Under the pieces are notes generated by a model that saw only the letters and a program-made list of their open reading frames with translations, searched no databases and had not been told where the DNA came from. From Desulfobacteraceae bacterium (GTDB lineage: Bacteria > Desulfobacterota > Desulfobacteria > Desulfobacterales > JAABSP01), in contig JAABTE010000040.1 in the NCBI GenBank assembly GCA_011390035.1, forward strand, positions 1 through 13,081: DNA of 13,081 nt, written 5' to 3'. The first letter of the stretch is position 1; every line of letters starts with the position of its first letter. Shown here in pieces: positions 1 through 6,482 of the stretch. The translations under genes were made by a program, and so were the position numbers.

Positions 1-1
1 C

Positions 2-799
2 GCCTACCGGGTGAGCCTGGCCGTGGTGGTGCTAACGCCCGTGGCCCTGTGGCGGGTTCGGGGAGAGATTTTGGCCCTTTCCCGACGGGAGGTGGGCCTG
101 GCCCTGCTGTCCGGCTTCTTCCTGGCCCTGCATTTCGCCACCTGGATTTCTTCCCTCGATTACACCGCCATCACCAACTCCGTGGTGCTGGTCAACACCA
201 ATCCCCTCTGGGTGGCCATCTTCACGCCCTTTGTTACCGGCGAGCGGATAACCCGTATGGCGGCCCTCGGGGTGGTGGTCAGCGTGCTGGGGGGGGTGGC
301 GATCGGGGCCGGGGATTTGGCCCTGGGCGGGCAGGCGCTGTACGGCGACGCCCTGGCGCTTGTCGGCGGGGTGTGCGCGGCGGCCTACCTGCTGCTGGGT
401 CGGAACCTGCGGAAAAAATTATCCCTTCTGGCCTACATCCAGCTCTGCTACGGGTGCGCCGCCGTCCTGCTGTGGATCATGGTGCTGGCCGCGGGGCTGC
501 CCGTTACCGGATTTTCCACCGGCACCATGGCCGCCTTCTGGGCCATGGCCTTCATCCCTCAGCTCATCGGGCACACCAGCTACAACTGGTCCCTGCGGTG
601 GTTCTCGCCGAGCCTGGTGGCCGTGAGCCTTCTGGGCGAGCCAATCGGAGCCACCATTCTTGGGTTCATCATCTTTAATGAGGGGCTGACTGCCGAAAAG
701 CTGATCGGCGGGGCTCTCATCTGCGCCGGCATCTATCTTGCCGCGAGGGCGGAGCGACGTGGGGCGGAACGGCGCGAGGCGGGTTTGAGGCGGGCATGA
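2..799 (+). CDS. DMT superfamily (EamA) membrane transporter, 5' partial
   Basis: The reading frame is already open at the window edge, so the N-terminus is missing; 265 residues are visible against about 290-300 for the family. The protein is strongly hydrophobic and shows the two-repeat EamA pattern. The first repeat holds the stretch YTAITNSVVLVNTNPLWVA, typical of the segment after the first helices, and the second holds SLLGEPIGATILGFIIFNEG, the usual end-of-repeat signature. It ends in a short basic tail rich in Arg and Ala. Family members sit in the inner membrane and export or exchange small metabolites such as amino acids or nucleotides; the substrate cannot be read from sequence. 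Its stop overlaps the start of the following ABC permease in an ATGA, so the two are translationally coupled, which hints at related substrates. The family call is confident; the substrate is unknown. Confidence 0.88.
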   Translation, partial: AYRVSLAVVVLTPVALWRVRGEILALSRREVGLALLSGFFLALHFATWISSLDYTAITNSVVLVNTNPLWVAIFTPFVTGERITRMAALGVVVSVLGGVAIGAGDLALGGQALYGDALALVGGVCAAAYLLLGRNLRKKLSLLAYIQLCYGCAAVLLWIMVLAAGLPVTGFSTGTMAAFWAMAFIPQLIGHTSYNWSLRWFSPSLVAVSLLGEPIGATILGFIIFNEGLTAEKLIGGALICAGIYLAARAERRGAERREAGLRRA

Positions 800-1593
800 T
801 GAGAACCGTTTGGCTTCGGGCGATGCCGTGGCGGGACATCCTTCAGTTGCTGGCGGTGGCGGGGCTTTTGGGCTGGGCTCTGATTCGGGGCGCGGGGGGG
901 CTGGAGTACCACTGGCAGTGGTATCGGGTGCCGCGCTACATCTACACAGTAGTGGACGGCCAGTGGGTGGCCGGGCCGCTGCTGAGGGGGCTGTGGATCA
1001 CCCTTAAAATAACCGCCGTCAGCCTGGTGCTGGCGACGGCGTTCGGCCTGGTGGCGGCCACCTTCCGACTGAGCCACTCGATTCTGGCCCGGCTCGTGGC
1101 GCGGCTTTACGTGGAGGTGATCCGCAACACGCCGCTGCTGGTTCAGCTCTTTTTCATCTATTTCGTGCTGGCGCCCGTGATCGGCATGGGGCGGTTCACT
1201 GCCGCCATACTGGCCCTGTCCCTGTTCGAGGGGGCGTATGCCGCGGAGATCTTTCGCGCCGGGATTCTGTCCATCCACAAGGGGCAGTGGGAGGCGGCCT
1301 ACAGCCTCGGTTTTTCCAGGACCGCCACATACTTTCATGTGATCCTGCCCCAGGCGGTGCGGCGGGTGCTGCCGCCGCTCACCAGCCAGGCGGTGTCCCT
1401 TATCAAGGATTCGGCGCTGGTGTCCACCATCAGCATCTTCGATCTGACCATGCAGGGAAACGCCATCGTGGCGGAAACCTATCTTACCTTCGAGATCTGG
1501 CTGACGGTGGCGGCCATCTACCTGGTGGTGACAGGGTCGGTGTCCCTTTCCGTCCGATACATGGAGCGGAAGCTGCGGACGGAGAACTTCTGA
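796..1593 (+). CDS. Polar amino acid-type ABC transporter permease (first of two)
   Basis: This 265-residue integral membrane protein belongs to the HisM/GlnP/GltJ permease family (binding-protein-dependent transport inner-membrane component). One helix lies near residues 15-35. A short periplasmic loop (LEYHWQWYRVP) and then the core helices follow. The family motif VEVIRNTPLLVQLFFIYF is present. The cytoplasmic EAA loop starts at E166 (EAAYSLGFSRTATYFHVILP) and would dock on the ATPase. The start is the ATG overlapping the upstream stop by 4 nt; a second ATG follows at once, and a GAGG lies 5-8 nt upstream. It shares the loop pattern and the ending LTFEIW with the second permease at 2622-3560, so the two probably form a heterodimer. 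No ATPase gene is nearby. The substrate is probably an amino acid or a related polar compound. Confidence 0.92.
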   Translation: MMRTVWLRAMPWRDILQLLAVAGLLGWALIRGAGGLEYHWQWYRVPRYIYTVVDGQWVAGPLLRGLWITLKITAVSLVLATAFGLVAATFRLSHSILARLVARLYVEVIRNTPLLVQLFFIYFVLAPVIGMGRFTAAILALSLFEGAYAAEIFRAGILSIHKGQWEAAYSLGFSRTATYFHVILPQAVRRVLPPLTSQAVSLIKDSALVSTISIFDLTMQGNAIVAETYLTFEIWLTVAAIYLVVTGSVSLSVRYMERKLRTENF

Positions 1594-1597
1594 GAAC

Positions 1598-1626
1598 TTG
1601 ACACTAAACCGCGTTTCCCATAAGAT
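1598..1626 (+). promoter_or_regulatory. Predicted sigma70 promoter for the solute-binding protein gene
   Basis: A perfect -35 box TTGACA (1598-1603) is followed after exactly 17 nt by TAAGAT (1621-1626; 4 of 6 matches to TATAAT). It begins 5 nt after the stop codon of the first permease. This would start a transcript near 1633, giving the binding-protein gene its own supply of mRNA with a leader of about 90 nt that contains the 13-bp repeats. Extra expression of the binding protein relative to the permeases is common in ABC importers. Prediction from sequence only. Confidence 0.6.
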
Positions 1627-1658
1627 GGGCCACGGGATTTCAGAGGAAAAAAAACCAG

Positions 1659-1697
1659 AGGAACAAACCGGAGGAACAAACCGGAGGAACAAACCGG
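1659..1697 (+). repeat. Three perfect 13-bp tandem repeats in the binding-protein leader
   Basis: The unit AGGAACAAACCGG occurs three times head to tail without mismatch (1659-1671, 1672-1684, 1685-1697). A degenerate, A-rich relative precedes it (1644-1658, AGGAAAAAAAACCAG). Each unit carries AGGA, a Shine-Dalgarno-like core, and the array ends 25 nt before the preferred start codon at 1723. It lies in the predicted 5' leader. It could provide standby ribosome sites or be a simple slippage-prone array; the function is unknown. Confidence 0.9.
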
Positions 1698-1722
1698 AAC
1701 CATGGCAATGAAAGGATATAAA

Positions 1723-2577
1723 ATGAAAAAGATATTGAGAAGCGGTCCCGCGCCGGCCCTGACGTTGGCCATGGCCCTTGCAACAATGATTTTGGCCTCC
1801 ATGGCGCCGAACCCGGCGGCGGCGGATGTGCGTCAGCAGCTCATTCAGGAGAGCGTCATTGAAAACGTACTCAAAAGCGGCCTGCTGCGCGTGGGCATGT
1901 CCACCTTCGTGCCCTGGGCCATGAAGGACAAGACCGGCGAGCTGATCGGCTTTGAAATCGACGTGGCTCGGCAACTGGCCGAGGACATTGGCGTGAAGGT
2001 CGAGTTCGTCCCGACCAAATGGGCCGGCATCATTCCGGCGCTGCTCACCGGCAAGTTTGACGTGATCATCGGCGGCATGGGCATCCTGCCAAACCGGAAC
2101 CTGAAGGTGAATTTTTCCATTCCCTACGACAACGCGGGCATGTCCATCGTGGCTCACAAGGAGAAGGCCGCCGGATTCGACGCGCTGGAAAGGTTCAATG
2201 ATCCGGCCGTGGTGATCGCCGCCCGCCTCGGCTCCACCGCCGTTGCCGCGGCCAAACAGCGCATGCCCAAAGCCCAGCTCCGCCTGTTCGACGACGAGTC
2301 CCAGGCCTATCAGGAACTGCTCAACGGCAACGCCCACGCAGTGGTGGGCAACGCCCCGACGCCGGCCTTTTACGCCCTGAAATATCCGGACAAGCTGTTC
2401 ACGCCCCTGTCCGGCACCTTCACAAAGGAGCCCATCGGCTTTGCGGTGCGAAAGGGCGATTTCGACACCCTCAACTTTTTCAACAACTGGATCCGGGTGA
2501 AGGAAGCCCAGGGATGGCTCCAGGAGCGCAAGCGCTACTGGTTCGAAACCCGGGACTGGGAAGACAAGATCCAGTAG
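1723..2577 (+). CDS. Periplasmic solute-binding protein of the amino acid ABC importer
   Basis: This 284-residue extracytoplasmic solute-binding protein (SBP_bac_3 / type II periplasmic fold) should deliver substrate to the flanking permeases. The ATG at 1723 is preferred because AAAGGA lies 6 nt upstream and it gives a clean signal peptide (MKKILRSG, hydrophobic core, cleavage probably after A34 in NPAAA-D). An in-frame ATG at 1702 would add 7 residues. Family motifs include LLRVGMSTFVPWAMKDK, GELIGFEIDVARQLA and IIGGMGILPNRNLKVNFS. In the last of these R125 matches the arginine that holds the substrate carboxylate in HisJ-like proteins. The aspartate that normally binds the substrate amino group is replaced by N210 in AHAVVGNAPTPAF. 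The ligand may therefore differ from a standard alpha-amino acid. It probably has its own promoter upstream. Confidence 0.9.
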   Translation: MKKILRSGPAPALTLAMALATMILASMAPNPAAADVRQQLIQESVIENVLKSGLLRVGMSTFVPWAMKDKTGELIGFEIDVARQLAEDIGVKVEFVPTKWAGIIPALLTGKFDVIIGGMGILPNRNLKVNFSIPYDNAGMSIVAHKEKAAGFDALERFNDPAVVIAARLGSTAVAAAKQRMPKAQLRLFDDESQAYQELLNGNAHAVVGNAPTPAFYALKYPDKLFTPLSGTFTKEPIGFAVRKGDFDTLNFFNNWIRVKEAQGWLQERKRYWFETRDWEDKIQ

Positions 2578-2584
2578 GGCGGGA

Positions 2585-2618
2585 CCGGTAAAGCCGAATC
2601 CTTTCCGGCAAAAACCGG
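2585..2618 (+). promoter_or_regulatory. Two-stem hairpin in the gap between binding protein and second permease
   Basis: In the 44-nt gap, CCGGT (2585-2589) can pair with ACCGG (2614-2618). Inside it GCCG (2593-2596) can pair with CGGC (2606-2609), with small A-rich internal loops. The structure ends 3 nt before the permease ATG, which has no clear Shine-Dalgarno sequence. It has no U-tract and is therefore not a classical terminator. It could protect the upstream mRNA end or limit translation of the permease. This is an inference from pairing alone. Confidence 0.4.
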
Positions 2619-2621
2619 CCC

Positions 2622-3560
2622 ATGAAATCCAAATTGGCGAGACGCCATTATAGATTCAGCCTGTTGGACGGCATCGTTGCCCTGTTGCTGGCGGCCCTCG
2701 TGGCCCTGTTTCTCCACCGGGCGCGGGCGGGGCTTGATTACCAGTGGGACTGGGGGGCCATCCCCCAGTTCCTCTTCCGGCGGGACGCGGAGGGCGGATG
2801 GACCGCCAACGTGCTGGTGACGGGCTTTCTGACCACGTTGCGCCTGAGCGTCTGGGGCACCATCCTGGCCCTTGCCATCGGCGTTGCCATGGGCTTTGCC
2901 CGGGTGAGCCGCCGCCTCTTCAATCGGACCATCGCGGGCATTTACGTGGAGCTGATCCGCAATATTCCGCCCCTGGTGCTGGTACTCATCTTCTTTTATT
3001 TCATCAGCGGCCAGATCATGCCCCTTCTGGACGTGGACGGGTTTGTCCGCTCCCGGTCCGAATCGACCCAGGCCCTCATCGCCGCCCTGTTCGCCCCGCC
3101 CCGGCAGTTTTCCACCTTTCTTGCCGGGCTTGTCAGCCTGGCGCTGTTCGAGGGCGCCTACATCACCGAGATCGTCCGCTCCGGCATCCAGTCGGTGGAA
3201 AGGGGCCAGTGGGAGGCCGCCGCCGCCCTGGGCCTGAGCCGGGGCCAGCAGATGCGCCACATCATCGTGCCCCAGGCGGCCCGGATAGTGCTGCCGCCCC
3301 TGGCGGGCCAGTTCATCTCCACCATCAAGGATTCGGCCATCGTCTCCATCATCTCCATCCAGGATCTGACCTTTCAGGGCATGGAGCTGATGGCCGCCAC
3401 CCGGCTCACCTTCGAGATCTGGATCACCGTCACCCTGCTGTATTTGGTCTTGACCCTCACATTATCGCTTGCGGTATCTCGCCTGGAGGTGTATATGGAC
3501 CGCAAGGCCCGTGCTAGGCGGCGCCGAGGCAGTGGCGTTGTGACTGCTTCCAGTGTATAA
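2622..3560 (+). CDS. Polar amino acid-type ABC transporter permease (second of two)
   Basis: This 312-residue inner-membrane permease is homologous to the one at 796-1593 and is probably its partner. It starts with a basic N-terminus and a hydrophobic helix. A periplasmic loop resembling that of the partner follows (LDYQWDWGAIPQFL), then the core with VELIRNIPPLVLVLIFFYF. A longer insert between the helices (about residues 130-165, FVRSRSESTQALIAALFAPP) is absent in the partner. The EAA loop starts at E198 (EAAAALGLSRGQQMRHIIVP), and IKDSAIVSIISIQDL lies near the end. The C-terminus is Arg-rich (RKARARRRRGSG). No clear ribosome binding site precedes the ATG, which directly follows a predicted hairpin. 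The missing ATPase must come from elsewhere, perhaps upstream of the window. The family is certain; the substrate is not. Confidence 0.92.
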   Translation: MKSKLARRHYRFSLLDGIVALLLAALVALFLHRARAGLDYQWDWGAIPQFLFRRDAEGGWTANVLVTGFLTTLRLSVWGTILALAIGVAMGFARVSRRLFNRTIAGIYVELIRNIPPLVLVLIFFYFISGQIMPLLDVDGFVRSRSESTQALIAALFAPPRQFSTFLAGLVSLALFEGAYITEIVRSGIQSVERGQWEAAAALGLSRGQQMRHIIVPQAARIVLPPLAGQFISTIKDSAIVSIISIQDLTFQGMELMAATRLTFEIWITVTLLYLVLTLTLSLAVSRLEVYMDRKARARRRRGSGVVTASSV

Positions 3561-3639
3561 GGCGTTTAATTTACAGGCAAAGCATTTAAAATGAGATGTC
3601 GGAGCCACTTACAAGCAATCAAGATATGGAATAAAAGTC

Positions 3640-4425
3640 ATGCCAATAATATCGCTTGACCGCGCCGGAAGGGACTTGTGTCGCGGATTTTTATGCTGGA
3701 CCCTGCTGTTTTTGATGCTCGTGGCCGGCGCGGCCTGCGCGGCCATGCCGAATCTTGCCGCCGTCGCCCGCATCGGTGAGGCGCAAGGCCCCGCACCGGC
3801 CAGCGCCAGGGCGAAAAAGTCGGCATCTTCCGCCATCGCGCCCGCCCGTGGCCTTCTTGCCGCGCCGTCAACTGCGGCCTCCGTCTCCGAGCAGGTCATG
3901 GCGGAAGACGCCCTGCTGAACGATCAGCGGATCATCCGGGAATACGAAGACATCATTGAGGAACTCGATTTCTACGTCAACCTGTCTCAAAAGCTGGGCA
4001 TTCCCCTGGACGGCACGGAAAACCCCCGCCTGCTGGCCGCCGTGGAGGAATGGCTGGGCACCCGGTATCGCTACGGCGGCTGCTCCAAGAGCGGGGTTGA
4101 CTGCTCTTGCCTGGTCCAGAACATCTTCCGGGACGCCTTTGGCATCGAGCTGTCCCGCAACTCCAGAACCATCTCTGAAAACGACATGCGGCCGGTGGAT
4201 CGAGAGGCCCTTCAGGAGGGCGACCTGGTCTGCTTTAAAATCCGTAGCCGCAACATCTCCCACATCGGCATCTACCTGAAGGACGGCAAGTTCGTCCATG
4301 CCAGCCGCAGCTACGGCGTGAAGATCGAGAATCTTGACGACCCCTACTTCAGCCGGCGTTATGCCGTTGGCGGCCGGGTGCTAAACCCTGAGGGGATGGG
4401 GAGCCGGGATCAGGCCAGCCGTTGA
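3640..4425 (+). CDS. Secreted NlpC/P60 family peptidase (cell-wall hydrolase)
   Basis: This 261-residue protein has an N-terminal signal peptide (hydrophobic run LLFLMLVAGAACAAM, cleaved around residues 32-35; no good lipobox). An Ala-rich, low-complexity linker reaches about residue 85, and a helical stretch to about residue 125. The C-terminal NlpC/P60 domain follows. The catalytic cysteine is C155 in GVDCSCLVQNIF, the histidine is H208 in HIGIYLKDGKFVHAS, and H220 is the likely third polar residue. The family usually has DCSG; here the glycine is C157, and C148 lies close by. Such enzymes cut peptide bonds in peptidoglycan stems in the periplasm. The ribosome binding site is weak. It lies 79 nt after the transporter genes and may be a separate unit. 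Convergent with the yajD-like gene, with 40 nt between stops and no clear terminator seen there. Confidence 0.88.
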   Translation: MPIISLDRAGRDLCRGFLCWTLLFLMLVAGAACAAMPNLAAVARIGEAQGPAPASARAKKSASSAIAPARGLLAAPSTAASVSEQVMAEDALLNDQRIIREYEDIIEELDFYVNLSQKLGIPLDGTENPRLLAAVEEWLGTRYRYGGCSKSGVDCSCLVQNIFRDAFGIELSRNSRTISENDMRPVDREALQEGDLVCFKIRSRNISHIGIYLKDGKFVHASRSYGVKIENLDDPYFSRRYAVGGRVLNPEGMGSRDQASR

Positions 4426-4465
4426 GCCGTTGGGAGAGCCGCCATGGCCCCTCGATAAATCTTGA

Positions 4466-4861
4466 TCAACTTTTTTTCACCTTGCTCTTCATAAGATCCG
4501 CCAGCCCGGCAAACGGGCTGTCCAACCCCTCGCCTCTCGATCCGGGGGACGGCCCTCCGTCCCCGGCGCCGGCATTTGCGTCATAGGCGTCGGCCACCTT
4601 GTCCCGGGAGTGCGCGTTGTCGTGGCAGTAGATGCACAGCAGCTCCCAGTTGCCCCCGTCCGGCGGGTTGTTATCGTGGTTGTGGTCCTTGTGATGGACG
4701 GTCAGCTCCTTTAAGCGCTTGCCTTCGAACTCGCGGCCGCAGTGGGCGCAGATCCAGGGGAACAGCTTGAGTGCCCGCTCCCGGTAGGTCTTTTCGCGCT
4801 CCATCTGGCTTTTGCGGGCATCCGAGATAATTTTCCGGTAGTTATCGTCTTGCGAAGACAT
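4466..4861 (-). CDS. yajD: YajD-like HNH nuclease family protein
   Basis: This 131-residue protein closely follows E. coli YajD in order and motifs. It has a basic helical N-terminus and then YRERALKLFPWICAHCGREF with the zinc pair C38/C41. The HNH core is LTVHHKDHNHDNNPPDGGNW (H56/H57, H60, N65, N71), followed by ELLCIYCHDNAH with the second zinc pair C76/C79 and H80/H84. The C-terminal tail SPFAGLADLMKSK matches the conserved PFADL-type end of the family. The start at 4861 is chosen because AAGGAGG lies 9 nt upstream; an upstream in-frame ATG at 4885 would place that site inside the gene. HNH proteins bind a divalent metal and cut DNA, but the cellular role of YajD is not established. It is transcribed divergently from purB. 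Confidence 0.9.
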   Translation of the reverse strand: MSSQDDNYRKIISDARKSQMEREKTYRERALKLFPWICAHCGREFEGKRLKELTVHHKDHNHDNNPPDGGNWELLCIYCHDNAHSRDKVADAYDANAGAGDGGPSPGSRGEGLDSPFAGLADLMKSKVKKS

Positions 4862-4870
4862 GTATTGTAT

Positions 4871-4877
4871 CCTCCTT
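4871..4877 (-). promoter_or_regulatory. Ribosome binding site deciding the yajD start
   Basis: On the minus strand AAGGAGG, a near-perfect Shine-Dalgarno sequence, lies 9 nt before the ATG at 4861. This fixes the start at MSSQDDNY rather than at the longer in-frame ATG at 4885. Confidence 0.85.
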
Positions 4878-4907
4878 GTTATCATGTATTTTTATGGTCT
4901 TCGATTT

Positions 4908-4936
4908 CTCATAAATGATTGATTATCCCTTGTCAA
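4908..4936 (-). promoter_or_regulatory. Predicted sigma70 promoter for yajD
   Basis: Reading the minus strand, a perfect TTGACA (4936-4931) is followed after 17 nt by TATGAG (4913-4908; 4 of 6 matches). Transcription would begin near 4901, leaving a leader of about 40 nt that contains the Shine-Dalgarno sequence. Prediction from sequence only. Confidence 0.55.
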
Positions 4937-4948
4937 GCCATACTTGAC
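4932..4948. promoter_or_regulatory. Inverted repeat overlapping the yajD -35 box (possible operator)
   Basis: GTCAAG (4932-4937) and CTTGAC (4943-4948) are perfect 6-bp inverted arms around a 5-bp centre (CCATA). The left arm covers most of the -35 box of the predicted yajD promoter. Size and placement fit a small repressor operator, but a chance palindrome cannot be excluded. Confidence 0.35.
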
Positions 4949-5010
4949 GGTTATGAGACAATCTTACTTCAGGACGAATTCCAAGGATTTAAGATAAAAA
5001 CGGATACATA

Positions 5011-5040
5011 TTGACATCCCGGCCAATATCTGATTTTTTA
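5011..5040 (+). promoter_or_regulatory. Weak candidate promoter for purB
   Basis: A perfect TTGACA lies at 5011-5016. Its only possible -10 at 17-18 nt spacing is the T-rich TTTTTA (5035-5040), a poor match to TATAAT. The surrounding 4990-5045 is AT-rich, in contrast to the coding regions, which supports a promoter somewhere here. The exact site is uncertain. Confidence 0.35.
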
Positions 5041-5046
5041 AAGGTT

Positions 5047-5064
5047 CGCCATTCCGTGATGGCG
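5047..5064. promoter_or_regulatory. Inverted repeat in the purB leader
   Basis: CGCCAT (5047-5052) and ATGGCG (5059-5064) are perfect inverted arms with loop TCCGTG. The stem can be extended outward mainly by G-U pairs. It lies just after the candidate purB promoter and 65 nt before the start codon. It could be an operator or an RNA hairpin. It does not match the PurR operator core as I know it, and no T-run follows. Confidence 0.35.
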
Positions 5065-5114
5065 GATTGGAACTGCGGGGGTCATAATCCTGATCTTACG
5101 GGCATTTTCCCATG

Positions 5115-5121
5115 AAGGAGG
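5115..5121 (+). promoter_or_regulatory. Ribosome binding site deciding the purB start
   Basis: AAGGAGG lies 8 nt before the ATG at 5130. An in-frame ATG at 5112 lies upstream of this site and is therefore unlikely to be the start. The protein beginning at 5130 (MELNPLNAISPVDGRY) lines up with the E. coli PurB N-terminus. Confidence 0.88.
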
Positions 5122-5129
5122 CGCGACAC

Positions 5130-6482
5130 ATGGAACTCAATCCCCTCAACGCCATCTCGCCGGTGGACGGCCGGTATCGGCGGGACGCGGCGCCGCTGGC
5201 GCGGTATTTTTCGGAGGGCGCCCTGATCCGGTATCGGGCGCTGGTGGAGGTGGAGTATTTCATCGCCCTGAGCAAGCTGAGCCTGCCCCAGTTGAAAGGG
5301 GTTGACAAAAAGACGCGCGAGCCGCTGCGGGACATCTACCGGAACTTTTCCGAGGCCGACGCCGAGGCGGTCAAGCGGATAGAGAAGCAGACGAACCATG
5401 ACGTCAAGGCGGTCGAGTATTTCCTGAAGGACCGGTTCGACGCGCTGGGGCTTTCCGAACACAAGGAGTTCATCCACTTCGGCCTCACCTCCCAGGACAT
5501 CAACAACACCGCCATGCCCTGCGCCCTGAAGGACGCCTGGATCGACCTGATGCGCCCGGCCCTGGTGGACCTGACAGCCGCCCTCGAGGGGCTGGCCCGC
5601 CAGTGGAAAAACGTGGTCATGCTGGCGCGGACCCACGGGCAGCCGGCCTCTCCCACCACGCTGGGCAAGGAGCTTTATGTGTTCGTGGAGCGGATCAAGA
5701 CCCAGGCGGCCCAGGTGGATCGGATTCCGTTTTCCGCAAAGTTCGGAGGGGCGGTGGGAAATTTCAACGCCCATCGGGCCGCCTATCCGGCCATCGACTG
5801 GCCGGCCTTTGCCGACGGGCTGGTCAACGACGTGCTGGGGCTGCTGCGCACCCGGGTCACCACCCAGATCGAGCCTTACGACAACCTGGCCGCCTTCTGC
5901 GACGGGATGCGGCGCGTGGGCGTGATCCTGATCGACCTGTGCCGGGACATCTGGACCTACATCGCCATGGACTACTTCAAGCAGCGGATCAAGGATGGAG
6001 AGGTGGGCTCGTCCACCATGCCCCACAAGATCAACCCCATCGATTTTGAAAACGCCGAGGGCAACATAGGGGTTGCAAACGCCCTGTTCGGCCATCTGTC
6101 GGAAAAACTGCCCATCTCCCGGCTTCAGCGGGACCTGACCGACTCCACGGTAACGCGAAACATCGGCGTGCCCATGGGGCATCTGCTCATCGCCTTCAAA
6201 TCCCTTACGCGGGGGATGGAGAAGCTGATTTTAAACGGTGAGAAGATCGCAGCGGACCTTGAGGCCAACTGGGCGGTGGTGGCCGAGGGCATCCAGACGA
6301 TCCTGCGGCGGGAGGGCTATCCGAAGCCCTACGAGGCCCTCAAGGACCTGACCCGGACCCACGGCGCCATCGATGCCGCGGCCATCCAGGCTTTCATCGA
6401 CGGGCTGGACGTGGCCGAGTCGGTGAAAACAGAGCTGCGGGGCCTGTCGCCCCATATCTATGTGGGGATTATCGATTTTTAG
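5130..6482 (+). CDS. purB: Adenylosuccinate lyase
   Basis: This 450-residue cytosolic enzyme of the fumarase/aspartase superfamily is close to the 456 residues of E. coli PurB. It removes fumarate from SAICAR and from adenylosuccinate, so it acts twice in purine synthesis. The N-terminus MELNPLNAISPVDGRY is diagnostic of the PurB subgroup. Active-site segments are TNHDVKAVEYFL (H90), TSQDINN (from T120) and RTHGQPASPTTLGKE, with general acid H169 (H171 in E. coli). The superfamily signature GSSTMPHKINPIDFENAEGN carries the catalytic serine at S294/S295. RLQRDLTDSTVTRNIGVPMG follows. All expected residues appear present. It appears to stand alone, with no other purine gene in the window. Its last 14 nt overlap the end of the convergent sensor-kinase gene. 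Confidence 0.97.
   Translation: MELNPLNAISPVDGRYRRDAAPLARYFSEGALIRYRALVEVEYFIALSKLSLPQLKGVDKKTREPLRDIYRNFSEADAEAVKRIEKQTNHDVKAVEYFLKDRFDALGLSEHKEFIHFGLTSQDINNTAMPCALKDAWIDLMRPALVDLTAALEGLARQWKNVVMLARTHGQPASPTTLGKELYVFVERIKTQAAQVDRIPFSAKFGGAVGNFNAHRAAYPAIDWPAFADGLVNDVLGLLRTRVTTQIEPYDNLAAFCDGMRRVGVILIDLCRDIWTYIAMDYFKQRIKDGEVGSSTMPHKINPIDFENAEGNIGVANALFGHLSEKLPISRLQRDLTDSTVTRNIGVPMGHLLIAFKSLTRGMEKLILNGEKIAADLEANWAVVAEGIQTILRREGYPKPYEALKDLTRTHGAIDAAAIQAFIDGLDVAESVKTELRGLSPHIYVGIIDF

Noticed and set aside
733..2337. Very long open frame on the minus strand opposite the permease and binding-protein genes
   Set aside because: It lies antisense to recognised genes, has a low-complexity His/Gly/Arg-rich translation with no family features, and spans the binding-protein promoter. 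It is a GC-rich shadow frame.
3570..3597. Possible promoter TTTACA-N16-TGAGAT before the NlpC gene
   Set aside because: The -10 box matches only 3 of 6 bases. The AT-rich gap makes a promoter likely, but no specific site could be supported.
4502..4520. GC-rich hairpin CAGCCCG-loop-CGGGCTG near the yajD 3' end, considered as a terminator for the NlpC gene
   Set aside because: It lies inside the yajD coding region with no T-run after it on the plus strand; the T-run at 4471-4477 precedes it.
5082..6182. Long minus-strand open frame opposite purB
   Set aside because: It is antisense to a well-conserved enzyme, and its translation shows no domain.
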